Origin: Pseudomonadota bacterium
Lineage (GTDB): Bacteria > Pseudomonadota > Alphaproteobacteria > Acetobacterales > Acetobacteraceae
Direction: 5' to 3'
NCBI GenBank assembly: GCA_021780935.1
Contig: JAJXXT010000133.1
Location: 5,531 to 69,530, forward strand
DNA: 64,000 nucleotides
In this document: piece after piece, positions 8,927-18,288 of the stretch
Layout: each line of letters begins with the position of its first letter
How positions within the stretch are numbered: position 1 is the stretch's first letter
The notes under the pieces: generated by a model
Database searches by the model: none
What the model saw: the letters and a program-made list of their open reading frames with translations, nothing else
Told to the model about the DNA's origin: nothing
Translations under genes and position numbers: made by a program

Positions 8927-9763
8927 ATGACGGCCGATTTCGTGACGTTGGGCGGCTTGAGGCGAGGTGTGGCGAGGCGTGTGCTGCGCCACGCGCCGGT
9001 GCTGCTGCTCGCGGCGATGACCGCGGCGTGTGCCGGGCAGCCGATGACCGGCGCCGTGGCATCGCTGCGGGATGCGGCATCGGCCCCGGCGCCCGCACCC
9101 GCGCGAGCACCGGCCCCGGCAACCGCGTCGATGCCGCTCGCCGCGACGCCGATGCCGGTAACGGCCACGTATATGACGGTGGCGGGCGGGGTGCCGAGCA
9201 TGCCCGCGATATCAAGCCAGGCGATCGACGCGGTCGCGGCGCCGTGCCGGATGCGGATCGGCTATCGCATGTCGGGCGACCGGCGGACCGCCTTCGTGCA
9301 TATTGATGGCGTCATGGCGGATGCCTGCGCGCACCGCATCGTCGCGATGTTCGGCAGGCTCGACCGGGACTATCCAAGCTCGCAGCCGGTGCTGGTGGTG
9401 AACTCGCCAGGGGGCTCGATAGCCTGGGCGGAGATGTTGGCAAAGGTAGTTTTGCAAGTGGGGTTGCCGGTTGTTATTCCGCCGCACTCGATGTGCGCTT
9501 CTGCATGCTTTCTTGTTTTGGCTGCGTCACCTCTCAAGATCGTGGCCGCGTCCGCGCATGTCGGCGTTCACAGCGTATCAGTCGCCAGCGGAAGGGAGAC
9601 GATAGCAACCGAAGCGGTTACGACGCAGATCGCGCGGGATTGTGCGGCGCTGGGCGTGCCGTCCGAGATCATCGGCCACATGATCGTGACCCGGCCCGGG
9701 GCGATCTACTGGCTGTCGCCGGCGGAGCTTGCGAGCATGGGGGCGCGGCTTGTACCTTCTTGA
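8927..9763 (+). CDS. ClpP-like (COG3904-type) lipoprotein, copy 2
   Basis: Paralog of the previous gene, 278 residues from ATG 8927. That start has GGAG at 8914-8917, 9 nt upstream. The ATG at 8918 abuts the ribosome site and is less likely. The lipoprotein signal ends MTAAC. The C-terminal domain repeats the same landmarks: VNSPGGSIAWAEM, MCASACFLVLAAS, HVGVHS and TRPGAIYWLSPAEL. The Pro/Ala linker is shorter than in copy 1. Bases about 9420-9620, inside the conserved domain, use many more A and T at third positions than the rest of the gene, although the protein motif is intact. Confidence 0.75.
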   Translation: MTADFVTLGGLRRGVARRVLRHAPVLLLAAMTAACAGQPMTGAVASLRDAASAPAPAPARAPAPATASMPLAATPMPVTATYMTVAGGVPSMPAISSQAIDAVAAPCRMRIGYRMSGDRRTAFVHIDGVMADACAHRIVAMFGRLDRDYPSSQPVLVVNSPGGSIAWAEMLAKVVLQVGLPVVIPPHSMCASACFLVLAASPLKIVAASAHVGVHSVSVASGRETIATEAVTTQIARDCAALGVPSEIIGHMIVTRPGAIYWLSPAELASMGARLVPS

Positions 9764-9848
9764 CGGGGGATCAACGAGCGGGGCGTGACGGGGAGGGCTG
9801 GTGGGCCGGGACCGATAGCGATGATCACTACGTTTACGCCGTATCCCT

Positions 9849-10973
9849 GTGATCTGGTATTTTGTAGCGGCTCAGGCACCCAATCCCATGGCGCCGTCAG
9901 AAGCGCTCAAGTCAAAGGTCTTCATGAATCTCCGCCCGCTAAATCGGAAGGCTCGCGCAAAATCTGTCATCCTTAAGTGGTTCGACGAAACCGGCCAACC
10001 ACCCAAAATGCGCGGCAAACTCGCGTCGGGAGTGGACCGCTTCGTTGACGAGATAGCCAATCGCGACTCTTGGTTGGAATGCATGACGATCCTGCTCGGC
10101 GATCACTCGGCCCCCCACTTCCATGCTTCCGGCTGGGGTTGGCGGGTAGCCGCCTGCCAGAAAGGGCTGGCGGTCAGCACAGTCGTTCCGGGGTGGGGTT
10201 TCGGCTGGCGTACGGCCTTCCGCGATGAATATGTCTACGACGTGCTCTCGTGGTTGGGGCATTACGCGCGTCAGTACATCCATCGTTCGTATGTCGCTAA
10301 GGTATTGATGATCGCTTGGGAGAGAGACCGCGTAGTTCTTCACCCATTCGGTTCGGAAGTGCATAGTCGACGCTACAGAGCGGTTACTCCTCCGGTCTTG
10401 CCAAGAAAAGCGCTTTCGGCCGGGATTGAGGACAGTGTTAGCCGATGGGGAGGAGTCGAGGCGGTACCTCGCAGCCGATCCCGCTGGACACTCCGAAACA
10501 CATTCGATCCGGTGGTTCATCAGGCTGTGTTCCATTTTCTACGCGGCCGGTCACTCTTGTCCTCCGGCTTCGGACTCGAAGCCCTGGTAGCCTTTGACTG
10601 CGTGTTGCAATCGTTGCAGACGATCGGCTGGACCAACGTGGTCGGCGATCCTCGGCGTAGCCGCTCTGATCTGATCGCGACGCTGGACCTGCACCAAGAT
10701 GATGCACGGCTAGCGGACGATGTTTACTTCCTTCGGAACGAGTTCGCCGCGCACGCGGGCGGCTGGCGTTGGTGGGACACAGGCGAGTATGTGGATGACG
10801 AGTTCATGGGAAGAGCGTCCGACATGGCTCTCCGTGTCCTCAACCATGCAGCGGACGCGGAGCCGGCCGCCCGACGAATTAACCCAGAACCTGACAATTG
10901 GAGCGACTGGCTAATGGACAGCTTTCCGCTCGTCTTCTCCGCGATCTGGTTTCGAGCTGGGCAACGCCTCTGA
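9849..10973 (+). CDS. unknown protein with C-terminal HEPN-like motif, probably acquired
   Basis: I do not recognise the whole family. The 374-residue frame has no signal peptide or membrane segment. Near the C terminus is RNEFAAH (Arg296 to His302), which fits the RNxxxxH signature of HEPN ribonuclease domains and sits at the end of a predicted helix. The middle is rich in Trp, His and Arg (PHFHASGWGWRVAACQKG and the following WERDRVVLHPFG). Third-position A and T are clearly commoner than in both flanks, which suggests transfer. The start is uncertain: GTG 9849, ATG 9888 or ATG 9924 (AAAGG 5 nt upstream) are all possible. It stands alone between unrelated genes and has no visible antitoxin partner. 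Confidence 0.6.
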   Translation: MIWYFVAAQAPNPMAPSEALKSKVFMNLRPLNRKARAKSVILKWFDETGQPPKMRGKLASGVDRFVDEIANRDSWLECMTILLGDHSAPHFHASGWGWRVAACQKGLAVSTVVPGWGFGWRTAFRDEYVYDVLSWLGHYARQYIHRSYVAKVLMIAWERDRVVLHPFGSEVHSRRYRAVTPPVLPRKALSAGIEDSVSRWGGVEAVPRSRSRWTLRNTFDPVVHQAVFHFLRGRSLLSSGFGLEALVAFDCVLQSLQTIGWTNVVGDPRRSRSDLIATLDLHQDDARLADDVYFLRNEFAAHAGGWRWWDTGEYVDDEFMGRASDMALRVLNHAADAEPAARRINPEPDNWSDWLMDSFPLVFSAIWFRAGQRL

Positions 10974-12344
<1,371 letters not shown>

Positions 12345-12347
12345 GGC

Positions 12348-13577
12348 ATGCCGGCCGAGGCGGCTGAGGAGGGAAAGCCGGGGTTTTCGCGGCGGCTCGG
12401 GCGGGCGCGGGTGGCGGCGACCGTCGCGATGACGGTGCGGGCGCGGGCGCTGCGCGAGGCCGGGCACAACGTGATCATGATGACGATCGGCGAGCCGGAT
12501 TTCGCGACACCGCCGCATGCGATCGAGGCGGCGCATCGGGCCGCGCTGGCCGGCGAGACCAAATACCCGCCGCAGGACGGCACGCGGCGGCTGAAGGAGG
12601 CGGTGCAGCGGAAATTCGCCCGCGAGAACGGGCTGGAGTTCGGGCTCGACCAGATCATGGTCGGCAATGGCGGCAAGCAGGTGATTTTCGATGCCTTCAT
12701 GGCGACGGTGGACGAGGGCGACGAGATTGTCGTGCCGGCGCCGTACTGGGGGGCGTATCCGCTGATGACGCGCCTGCTGGGGGCGACGCCGGTGGTGGTG
12801 AATTGCTATCAGAACAATGGGTTCAAGCCGCGTCCTGAGGATATCGAGGCGGCGATCACACCGCGGACGAAGTGGCTGGTGCTGAACCTGCCGAACAACC
12901 CCACGGGGGCGGCGTGCGACGCGGACGAGCTGCGCGCGATCGCGGACGTGCTGGCGCGTCACCCGCATGTCTGGGTGATGTCGGATGAGATGTATGAGCA
13001 TCTTTCCTATGGCGAGGCGCCGATTGCCTCCATCGCGCGCGCGGCGCCGGCGATCGCGGACCGGGTGCTGACGATCTCCGGCGTGTCCAAGACCTATGCG
13101 ATGACCGGCTGGCGGATCGGGTTCGGGGCCGGGCCGCGCGAGCTGATCCGCGCGATGGTGACCATGCAGGGCCAGGCGACGGCGGGGGTTTCAGCGGTGG
13201 GCCAGGCGGCGGCGGCGGCGGCCCTCGACGGGCCGCAGGAACTGGTGGCGGAACGGGCGGCGCTCTATCGGCGGCGGCGCGACATCGTGGTCGATGCGCT
13301 GAACGCGATCCCGGGCCTGGCGTGCCACCGGCCGGAGGGGGCGTTTTACGTGTTCCCGAGCATCGCCGGCTGCCTCGGGCGGACCAGTGCGGGCGGGCGG
13401 CGGATCGAAACCGACCAGGATTTCGCCGAGGCACTGCTGGAGGAGCAGTATGTCGGCGTGGTGGGCGGGGCGGCGTTCGGGATGAGTCCGTATCTGCGGC
13501 TGTCCTATGCGACCGACGAGGCGAGCCTGGTGGAGGGCTGCCGGCGGATCGGGGCGTTCGTCGCCGGCCTGTCCTGA
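12348..13577 (+). CDS. class I aminotransferase, tandem paralog
   Basis: A second aminotransferase of 409 residues, clearly homologous to its upstream neighbour along its whole length. It has MTIGEPDFATPP, NGGKQVIFDAF, LNLPNNPTGAACD, the PLP-lysine region [13 protein letters not shown] and RLSYATDEASLVEG. The N-terminal 20 residues (Glu/Lys-rich) differ from copy 1. The genes are 3 nt apart and certainly co-transcribed. Duplicates like this often take different substrates; which ones is unknown here. Confidence 0.88.
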   Translation: MPAEAAEEGKPGFSRRLGRARVAATVAMTVRARALREAGHNVIMMTIGEPDFATPPHAIEAAHRAALAGETKYPPQDGTRRLKEAVQRKFARENGLEFGLDQIMVGNGGKQVIFDAFMATVDEGDEIVVPAPYWGAYPLMTRLLGATPVVVNCYQNNGFKPRPEDIEAAITPRTKWLVLNLPNNPTGAACDADELRAIADVLARHPHVWVMSDEMYEHLSYGEAPIASIARAAPAIADRVLTISGVSKTYAMTGWRIGFGAGPRELIRAMVTMQGQATAGVSAVGQAAAAAALDGPQELVAERAALYRRRRDIVVDALNAIPGLACHRPEGAFYVFPSIAGCLGRTSAGGRRIETDQDFAEALLEEQYVGVVGGAAFGMSPYLRLSYATDEASLVEGCRRIGAFVAGLS

Positions 13578-13593
13578 GGTCGGCTTTCCCGCG

Positions 13594-14907
13594 ATGAGCG
13601 TGACCGCGGTGATCCGGGCCGGGCGGGACGACGACGCCAGGGCCTATATCGCGCTGGTGCGCGAGGCTTGGCTTTCCTATCCCGGCTGCGTGTTCGACCT
13701 CGATGCGGATGCGCCGGATCTGCGCGCCTGGGCGAGCCATGTCGCGGCCGAGGGCGGGGCGGTGTGGGCGGCCGAGCAGGATGGCGAGGTGGTCGGCATG
13801 GTGGGGACGCACCCGCTGGAAGGGGCGGGCGAGACCTGGGAACTGGTGCGGATGTATGTGGCGCCGGGCGCGCGCGGCGGCGGGCTGGCGGCGCGGCTGG
13901 TGGCGACGGTGGAGGCGCATGCGCGCGCCGGCGGCGGGGCCGAGCTGGTGCTGTGGTCCGACACCAGGTTTTCGCGGGCGCATGCGTTTTATGAGAAGCA
14001 GGATTTTCTGCGCTCGGGGCCGATACGGGTTTGCAACGACCTCGCGCACACGCTGGAGTTTCGCTATCGCAAGCCGCTGGTGGGCGTCGAGATCCGGGTG
14101 CTCGACGCGATGGAGGCGGAGAGTGCGGTGGGGCGGCTCGCGGCCCTGCTGGTGGCGTGCGTGGAGGGGGGCGCGAGCCTGGGCCATGTGGCGCCGCTGG
14201 CGCCGGCCGTGGCCCTTGCCTACTGGCGCGAGCGGGCGGCGCGGGCCGCGCGGGGCGAGCGGCGGATCGCCCTCGCCTGGCTCGACGGGCGGATCGCCGG
14301 CTGCGTCATGCTCGACCTCGCGGTGCCGGCGACGCAGCGCCATCGCGCCGAGGTCAAGAAGCTGCTGGTCGCACCCTGGGCGCGGCGGCGCGGCATCGGG
14401 GCGGCGCTGCTGGCGGCGGCGGAGGGGGAGGCGGTGCGGCTGGGGCGGACGTTGCTGACGCTCGATGCCGAGACCGGCGGTGCCGCGGAGCGGTTGTATC
14501 GGGGGCGCGGCTGGGTGCTTGCGGGCAGCGTGCCGGGGTTTGCCATGGGGCCGGATGGGGCGGCGCACGCGCAGTCGCTGTTGTACAAGCGGCTGGACAA
14601 GGTGGCGGCTGGACAAGATGGCGGGTTAGGGTATTGTTCGATATCGAACAAGTTTGAGGAGAGTCGCATGGCCGAGCCGCATATCGCCCAGAAATCGCCC
14701 TACAAGGTCGAGGTCGAGGCCGGGAAATCCTATTGGTGGTGCGCCTGCGGGCAGAGCAAGAACCAGCCGTTCTGCGACGGGTCGCACAAGGGCAGCGGGT
14801 TTTCGCCGATGGAATACAAGGCGGAGAAGAACGGCGACGCCTGGTTCTGCGGCTGCAAGCACAGCAAGGCGGCGCCGATGTGCGACGGGTCGCATAAATC
14901 GCTGTGA
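13594..14907 (+). CDS. double GNAT acetyltransferase read through into a CDGSH domain
   Basis: One open frame of 437 residues holds three modules. Residues about 5-160 are a GNAT domain (VRMYVAPGARGGGLAARLVAT is the acetyl-CoA loop). Residues about 165-330 are a second GNAT domain (KKLLVAPWARRRGIGAALLAAA). Residues 359-437 are a small tandem CDGSH iron-sulfur protein. An imperfect 16-bp tandem duplication at 14591-14622 lies at the junction. With one copy removed the GNAT frame would end at TAG 14627-14629. The fusion therefore looks like a recent frameshift and not an old domain architecture. The CDGSH part has its own start signals (separate entry). The acetyl acceptor is unknown. Confidence 0.75.
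   Translation: MSVTAVIRAGRDDDARAYIALVREAWLSYPGCVFDLDADAPDLRAWASHVAAEGGAVWAAEQDGEVVGMVGTHPLEGAGETWELVRMYVAPGARGGGLAARLVATVEAHARAGGGAELVLWSDTRFSRAHAFYEKQDFLRSGPIRVCNDLAHTLEFRYRKPLVGVEIRVLDAMEAESAVGRLAALLVACVEGGASLGHVAPLAPAVALAYWRERAARAARGERRIALAWLDGRIAGCVMLDLAVPATQRHRAEVKKLLVAPWARRRGIGAALLAAAEGEAVRLGRTLLTLDAETGGAAERLYRGRGWVLAGSVPGFAMGPDGAAHAQSLLYKRLDKVAAGQDGGLGYCSISNKFEESRMAEPHIAQKSPYKVEVEAGKSYWWCACGQSKNQPFCDGSHKGSGFSPMEYKAEKNGDAWFCGCKHSKAAPMCDGSHKSL
14591..14622. repeat. 16-bp tandem duplication at the GNAT/CDGSH junction
   Basis: Two adjacent 16-mers, 14591-14606 and 14607-14622, differ at one base (GGCTGGACAAGGTGGC and GGCTGGACAAGATGGC). Since 16 is not a multiple of three, the duplication moves the reading frame and bypasses the TAG at 14627-14629. 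Confidence 0.9.
14610..14651 (+). promoter_or_regulatory. predicted promoter and palindromic operator of the CDGSH gene
   Basis: TGGACA (14610-14615), a 16-bp spacer and TATTGT (14632-14637) form a reasonable sigma-70 promoter. An 18-bp perfect palindrome, TTGTTCGATATCGAACAA (14634-14651), covers the -10 and the likely transcription start, the usual place for a repressor site. The AT-rich palindrome stands out in this GC-rich region. The regulator is unknown; an ArsR-like or redox-sensing dimer would fit the shape, but this is inference. Confidence 0.6.
14668..14907 (+). CDS. tandem CDGSH iron-sulfur protein (stand-alone start)
   Basis: From ATG 14668 the product is 79 residues and is a complete two-domain CDGSH protein. 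The first motif is CACGQSKNQPFCDGSH and the second CGCKHSKAAPMCDGSH, each giving the three Cys and one His that hold a 2Fe-2S cluster. TTTGAGGAG lies 6-7 nt upstream as a strong ribosome site, and a promoter with a palindromic operator lies just before. Such proteins are cytoplasmic electron-transfer or cluster-transfer factors; the exact role is not known. The same residues also form the tail of the longer GNAT frame, so two forms may be made. Confidence 0.88.
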   Translation: MAEPHIAQKSPYKVEVEAGKSYWWCACGQSKNQPFCDGSHKGSGFSPMEYKAEKNGDAWFCGCKHSKAAPMCDGSHKSL

Positions 14908-14915
14908 GGTGATGC

Positions 14916-14944
14916 GCCGGCCTCGCCTCTCGGCGGTGGCCGGC
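14916..14944. terminator. hairpin between convergent genes
   Basis: GCCGGCC (14916-14922) pairs with GGCCGGC (14938-14944), with extra pairing of GCC and GGC inside the loop. There is no T run. It lies between the CDGSH stop and the stop of the convergent FkbH-like gene, so it could end transcripts from both sides. Confidence 0.45.
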
Positions 14945-14966
14945 CTGCCTTGCGATCCGGTCCGGG

Positions 14967-16973
14967 TCAGGCGGGCAGCAGCTCGGCGGTGGCGAGGGTG
15001 ACGTGTGCGGGGATGGGCGGGCGCGGATCGGCGGGGCCGAGCCAGACGCCGGGCGCCGTCTCGCGAAAGCCCAGCCGTGCAAAAAGATCGCGGGCGAGAA
15101 AATTGGCGTCGGTCGTGACGATGCGGCCACGAACCTGACCCTCGCGGTCGGAGATTTCGCCGGCGAGGGTGAGGAGGAAGGCGATCTCCGCCTCGAGGCC
15201 GAGGGCGCGGCAGCTCATCACGAACTGACGCAGCAGGTCGCCCTCGACAACGGCGACGCCGACCAGGCCGTACTGGCTGAATTTGTCGCGGACATCGATG
15301 GCTTCGAGGCGGCCGCCGGCGGCAAGGAAGCGATGCGCCTGCTCGGTGGACCAGCGTTCGCCGGTGGTGTTGAACTGATTCGATTTGTTGACGAGCTCGA
15401 AGGCGCGGGCGAAGCGGGGATGGGCGTTGTCGGTGATGGTCATTCGCCGGACGAGCACGTCCAGCGAGGCGAGGAAGGCCTCACGCGGCATCGCCTCGCG
15501 GACACGTTCGCGCGCGATCTGTGTCTGGATCATTTCGGTTCGCCTGGCGGTTTCCGCCGTGACCGTCGTGATCTGGGTTTCCGGTGACCAGAGCAGGGTG
15601 CGGCGGATGGCGTAGAGATCGGCGCCGAGAACGCGGATGCCGGGATGAGCCTGTTGCACGCCTTCGCGCTCGACTGGATTGTCATCGATGAAAACGGCGC
15701 TGCGGGCGAGAAGGTTGCAGTCCCGCAGGATCTCGCCGACATTTTCCGACTTGGGACGCCAGTTGATCCTTATGGAACAGAAATGTTCCAGAGGCAGATG
15801 CAATTCCATGAAATGCGGCCATAGCTCGCGGATCCTGGCTTCGTCGTTCTTCGATACGATGGCCAGCAGGATGCCGCGGCGCCGCAGCCATTGCAGCGCC
15901 TCGATGACGCCGAGGGGCCAGCCCTCGATGAGCTCGGGGTTGCCGATGCCCTCCTCGGCGATGACGCCGCGCCAGAGCGTGTCGTCGAGGTCGCAGATGA
16001 CGAGCTTGACGCTGTCCTGCTGCTGCACGGTGCGCAGCATCGCCTCGGCCTCGGCCCAGATGGCGAGGCGGAACTCGTCGACGGCAAGGCCCAAGGCCCT
16101 GCTGACCGGCGGTGGGCGGTGCAGGCGGGCATGGTCGTAGGCGTGGTCGAAATCGAACAGGAAGGTGGCATGGCTGCTCATCCACAGGGCGTCGTCCTGG
16201 ATGAGGCGGCGCCCGATCTGGGCGGCGATTTCGTCGATGTCGAGCACGTGGACGCCGGTTCGGCCGGCACAGAACTCGGCGAGGAGGTCGTTGAGGCGGC
16301 GGACGTAGCGGGCGGGGTTGCGAATGTCGTTGCCGGCGAAGAACCGGCCCATGGGATTGGCCTGGGTCGTGAGGAAATTTGCCACGAAGCTGGTGAGGCC
16401 GTGGCGGGCGTTATAGGCCAGTGCGCCTTCGAGCAGCTGGACCAGCACGCGCTCGGAATGGGCGAAGCCGCGCTCGAACCCCGCCGTGTCGTCCCACGCG
16501 ACGCGCGCCAGCAGCGCCTCGGGCATCACGCAGCGTAGCGGCGGAATGATGAGCTGGAACGCATAGTCGGCGACGGGATGGGGCGGCCGCTCCGGTAGTT
16601 CCTCACCGAGATTATGGATCATGTGATCGGCGGAGGCGCCGGGAATGACGCGCCCGATGTCATCGCGGATCATTTCGGAAAGGCAGGAACCGATCACCAG
16701 GGCGCGCAGCGGTGGGGTGGGCGACTGGCGCAGCTGCGCCGGGGCGCGGAAACGCGGGGTTTCGTTGGGGGCGCGGGACGCGATCAGCCGGGCCTTTTGC
16801 CGATGTTCGGCGGAGGTGAAGAACTCGGCGGCGACGGCCTCGATGGCATCGGGAGCGGCGCGCAGGCGGTTCATGAAATATTGGAGGCCCGCCGGGTCGG
16901 GCTCGCGGCCAAGGACGCCGAGATAGAGCGCGCGCAGCAATCTGGCGTGGTCGGCATCGCCTTGTGGATACAT
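14967..16973 (-). CDS. FkbH-like HAD/GNAT protein with N-terminal DUF4214
   Basis: A 668-residue protein from ATG 16973, which has GGGAAGG just upstream; a GTG at 16994 would add seven residues. Residues about 8-60 look like DUF4214 (ALYLGVLGREPDPAGLQYFM). A middle region starts with VIGSCLSEMIRDD, resembling the N-domain seen in FkbH proteins. From about residue 322 comes the HAD-IIIC phosphatase-like core (VICDLDDTLWRGV, then FIDDNPVERE). A GNAT-like C-terminal part follows (NQFNTTGERW). In polyketide pathways FkbH makes glyceryl-ACP. Stand-alone forms with DUF4214 are found near envelope-sugar genes. No acyl carrier protein is adjacent, so the substrate is open. Confidence 0.82.
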   Translation of the reverse strand: MYPQGDADHARLLRALYLGVLGREPDPAGLQYFMNRLRAAPDAIEAVAAEFFTSAEHRQKARLIASRAPNETPRFRAPAQLRQSPTPPLRALVIGSCLSEMIRDDIGRVIPGASADHMIHNLGEELPERPPHPVADYAFQLIIPPLRCVMPEALLARVAWDDTAGFERGFAHSERVLVQLLEGALAYNARHGLTSFVANFLTTQANPMGRFFAGNDIRNPARYVRRLNDLLAEFCAGRTGVHVLDIDEIAAQIGRRLIQDDALWMSSHATFLFDFDHAYDHARLHRPPPVSRALGLAVDEFRLAIWAEAEAMLRTVQQQDSVKLVICDLDDTLWRGVIAEEGIGNPELIEGWPLGVIEALQWLRRRGILLAIVSKNDEARIRELWPHFMELHLPLEHFCSIRINWRPKSENVGEILRDCNLLARSAVFIDDNPVEREGVQQAHPGIRVLGADLYAIRRTLLWSPETQITTVTAETARRTEMIQTQIARERVREAMPREAFLASLDVLVRRMTITDNAHPRFARAFELVNKSNQFNTTGERWSTEQAHRFLAAGGRLEAIDVRDKFSQYGLVGVAVVEGDLLRQFVMSCRALGLEAEIAFLLTLAGEISDREGQVRGRIVTTDANFLARDLFARLGFRETAPGVWLGPADPRPPIPAHVTLATAELLPA

Positions 16974-17111
16974 CCTTCCCTTCCCGTTCCTCACTTCGAG
17001 TGAATGCCACGTGGCGCTGCGAAAATCTGTCGATCTGTTGTTTGGGCGAGCCTAGCCGGGTTGGTGAATGACCGCCACCGCCTCGCGTTGCGCCGGCGGC
17101 AGGCGCCGGCG

Positions 17112-17639
17112 TCAGACCAGGTGCAGCAGCACGAAGGCGGCGCTGCCCAGCGCGAGCAGGGGCAGCGGCGAGATCTCGGTGATCAGCAGCAGCGCGGTGG
17201 CGGCGATGGCGATGGCGCGGGCGAGCAGGCCGCCCTCCAGCGAGGCGGTCAGCACCCAGACGCTGGCGAGGATCATGCCGGCGGCGAGCGGGCGCAGGCC
17301 GCCCTCGAGCGCGCGCTGCCAAGCGGCACCGCGATGGCGCGCCCAGATGCGCGCCAGGCCGTAGATCAGCACGCAGGTGGGCGTGAAGATGCCGATGGTG
17401 GCGGCGACCGCGCCCCAGAAGCCGGCGACCTGCCAGCCGATCAGGGTGGCGAGCAGCGAGCCGGGGCCGGGCGCCATGCGGGCGATGGCGAACAGGGTGA
17501 CGAAGGCGCCGGCACTCATCCAGTGGTGCACATCGACGACCTGGCGCTGGATGTCGGCGATGATGGTCTGTCCGCCGCCGATGGTGAGCAGCGAGAGCGG
17601 CGCGAAAATGCCGAACAGGGTGGCGACGCGCGGGTTCAT
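17112..17639 (-). CDS. chromate transporter half, ChrA C-terminal type
   Basis: A 175-residue membrane protein of the CHR family, second gene of a split pair. Family landmarks are PLSLLTIGGGQTII and MAPGPGSLLATLIGW, with about five hydrophobic segments. Its ATG at 17639 overlaps the stop of the partner by four bases (ATGA), implying coupled translation. Short-chain ChrA proteins work as pairs and export chromate; some paralogs may move other anions. The gene is the downstream member of this two-gene unit. Confidence 0.85.
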   Translation of the reverse strand: MNPRVATLFGIFAPLSLLTIGGGQTIIADIQRQVVDVHHWMSAGAFVTLFAIARMAPGPGSLLATLIGWQVAGFWGAVAATIGIFTPTCVLIYGLARIWARHRGAAWQRALEGGLRPLAAGMILASVWVLTASLEGGLLARAIAIAATALLLITEISPLPLLALGSAAFVLLHLV

Positions 17640-18205
17640 CTTGTATCGGGTTCGTTGCGGATACGGAAGTATTCCACGGTGACGCTGATGACGCCGCCGA
17701 CCAGCACCACCCAGAGCAGCGGCACGTGCAGCAGCGCCACGGCGAGGAAGCTGAGCACCATGACGGCGAGCGGGAAGGCGCGGCGCGGCACCCGGCGCGC
17801 GGCGGTGATGCCCATCCAGCCGGACAGGCCGATGGCGGCGGCGGCGGCACCGTCGAGCGCGGGCCGGCTGAGGGAAAAGCGTTCGAGCCAGGTGAAGCCG
17901 ATGGCGATGAGCACCATGAGGATCGCCGGCGGAATAACGACCGCGGTGACGCAGGCGATGGCGCCGGCGGTGCCGCAGAGCCGGTAGCCGATCCAGATGC
18001 CCATGTTGGTGACGTTCACGCCGGGCAGCGCCTGGGCGATGCCGAGGCCGTTGAGGAACTCCTCCTCGGTCAGCCAGGGGCGCTCGCGGACGAAGGCGCG
18101 CAGCATCCAGGCGCTGAGGCCGCCGCCGAAGCTGGTGAGGCCGATCTGGGCGAAGATGACGAACAGGCGCGCGGGAGTGGGGCGGACTTGTTGCGGCTGC
18201 GTCAT
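17636..18205 (-). CDS. chromate transporter half, ChrA N-terminal type
   Basis: A 189-residue partner of the preceding gene. It contains IGLTSFGGGLSAWML, EEEFLNGLGIAQALPGVNVTN and a GITAARR loop, all typical of the N-terminal CHR half, with five or six membrane segments. The usual PGP after ALPG is Gly-Val here, a small departure from the consensus. Translation begins at ATG 18205. Together the two genes should make one antiparallel transporter. Confidence 0.85.
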   Translation of the reverse strand: MTQPQQVRPTPARLFVIFAQIGLTSFGGGLSAWMLRAFVRERPWLTEEEFLNGLGIAQALPGVNVTNMGIWIGYRLCGTAGAIACVTAVVIPPAILMVLIAIGFTWLERFSLSRPALDGAAAAAIGLSGWMGITAARRVPRRAFPLAVMVLSFLAVALLHVPLLWVVLVGGVISVTVEYFRIRNEPDTR

Positions 18206-18288
18206 GCGCGCAGCCTGCCCGAGGGGGCGCGTATGGCCAAGGGCGGCGGCGACAGGGTGCCCATGCGCCGGTTGTGCGGAATGCGGCG

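Noticed and set aside
13507..13593. Upstream extension of the GNAT frame into the aminotransferase gene
   Set aside because: ATG 13594 gives a normal GNAT N terminus, and the extension overlaps the end of a conserved gene.
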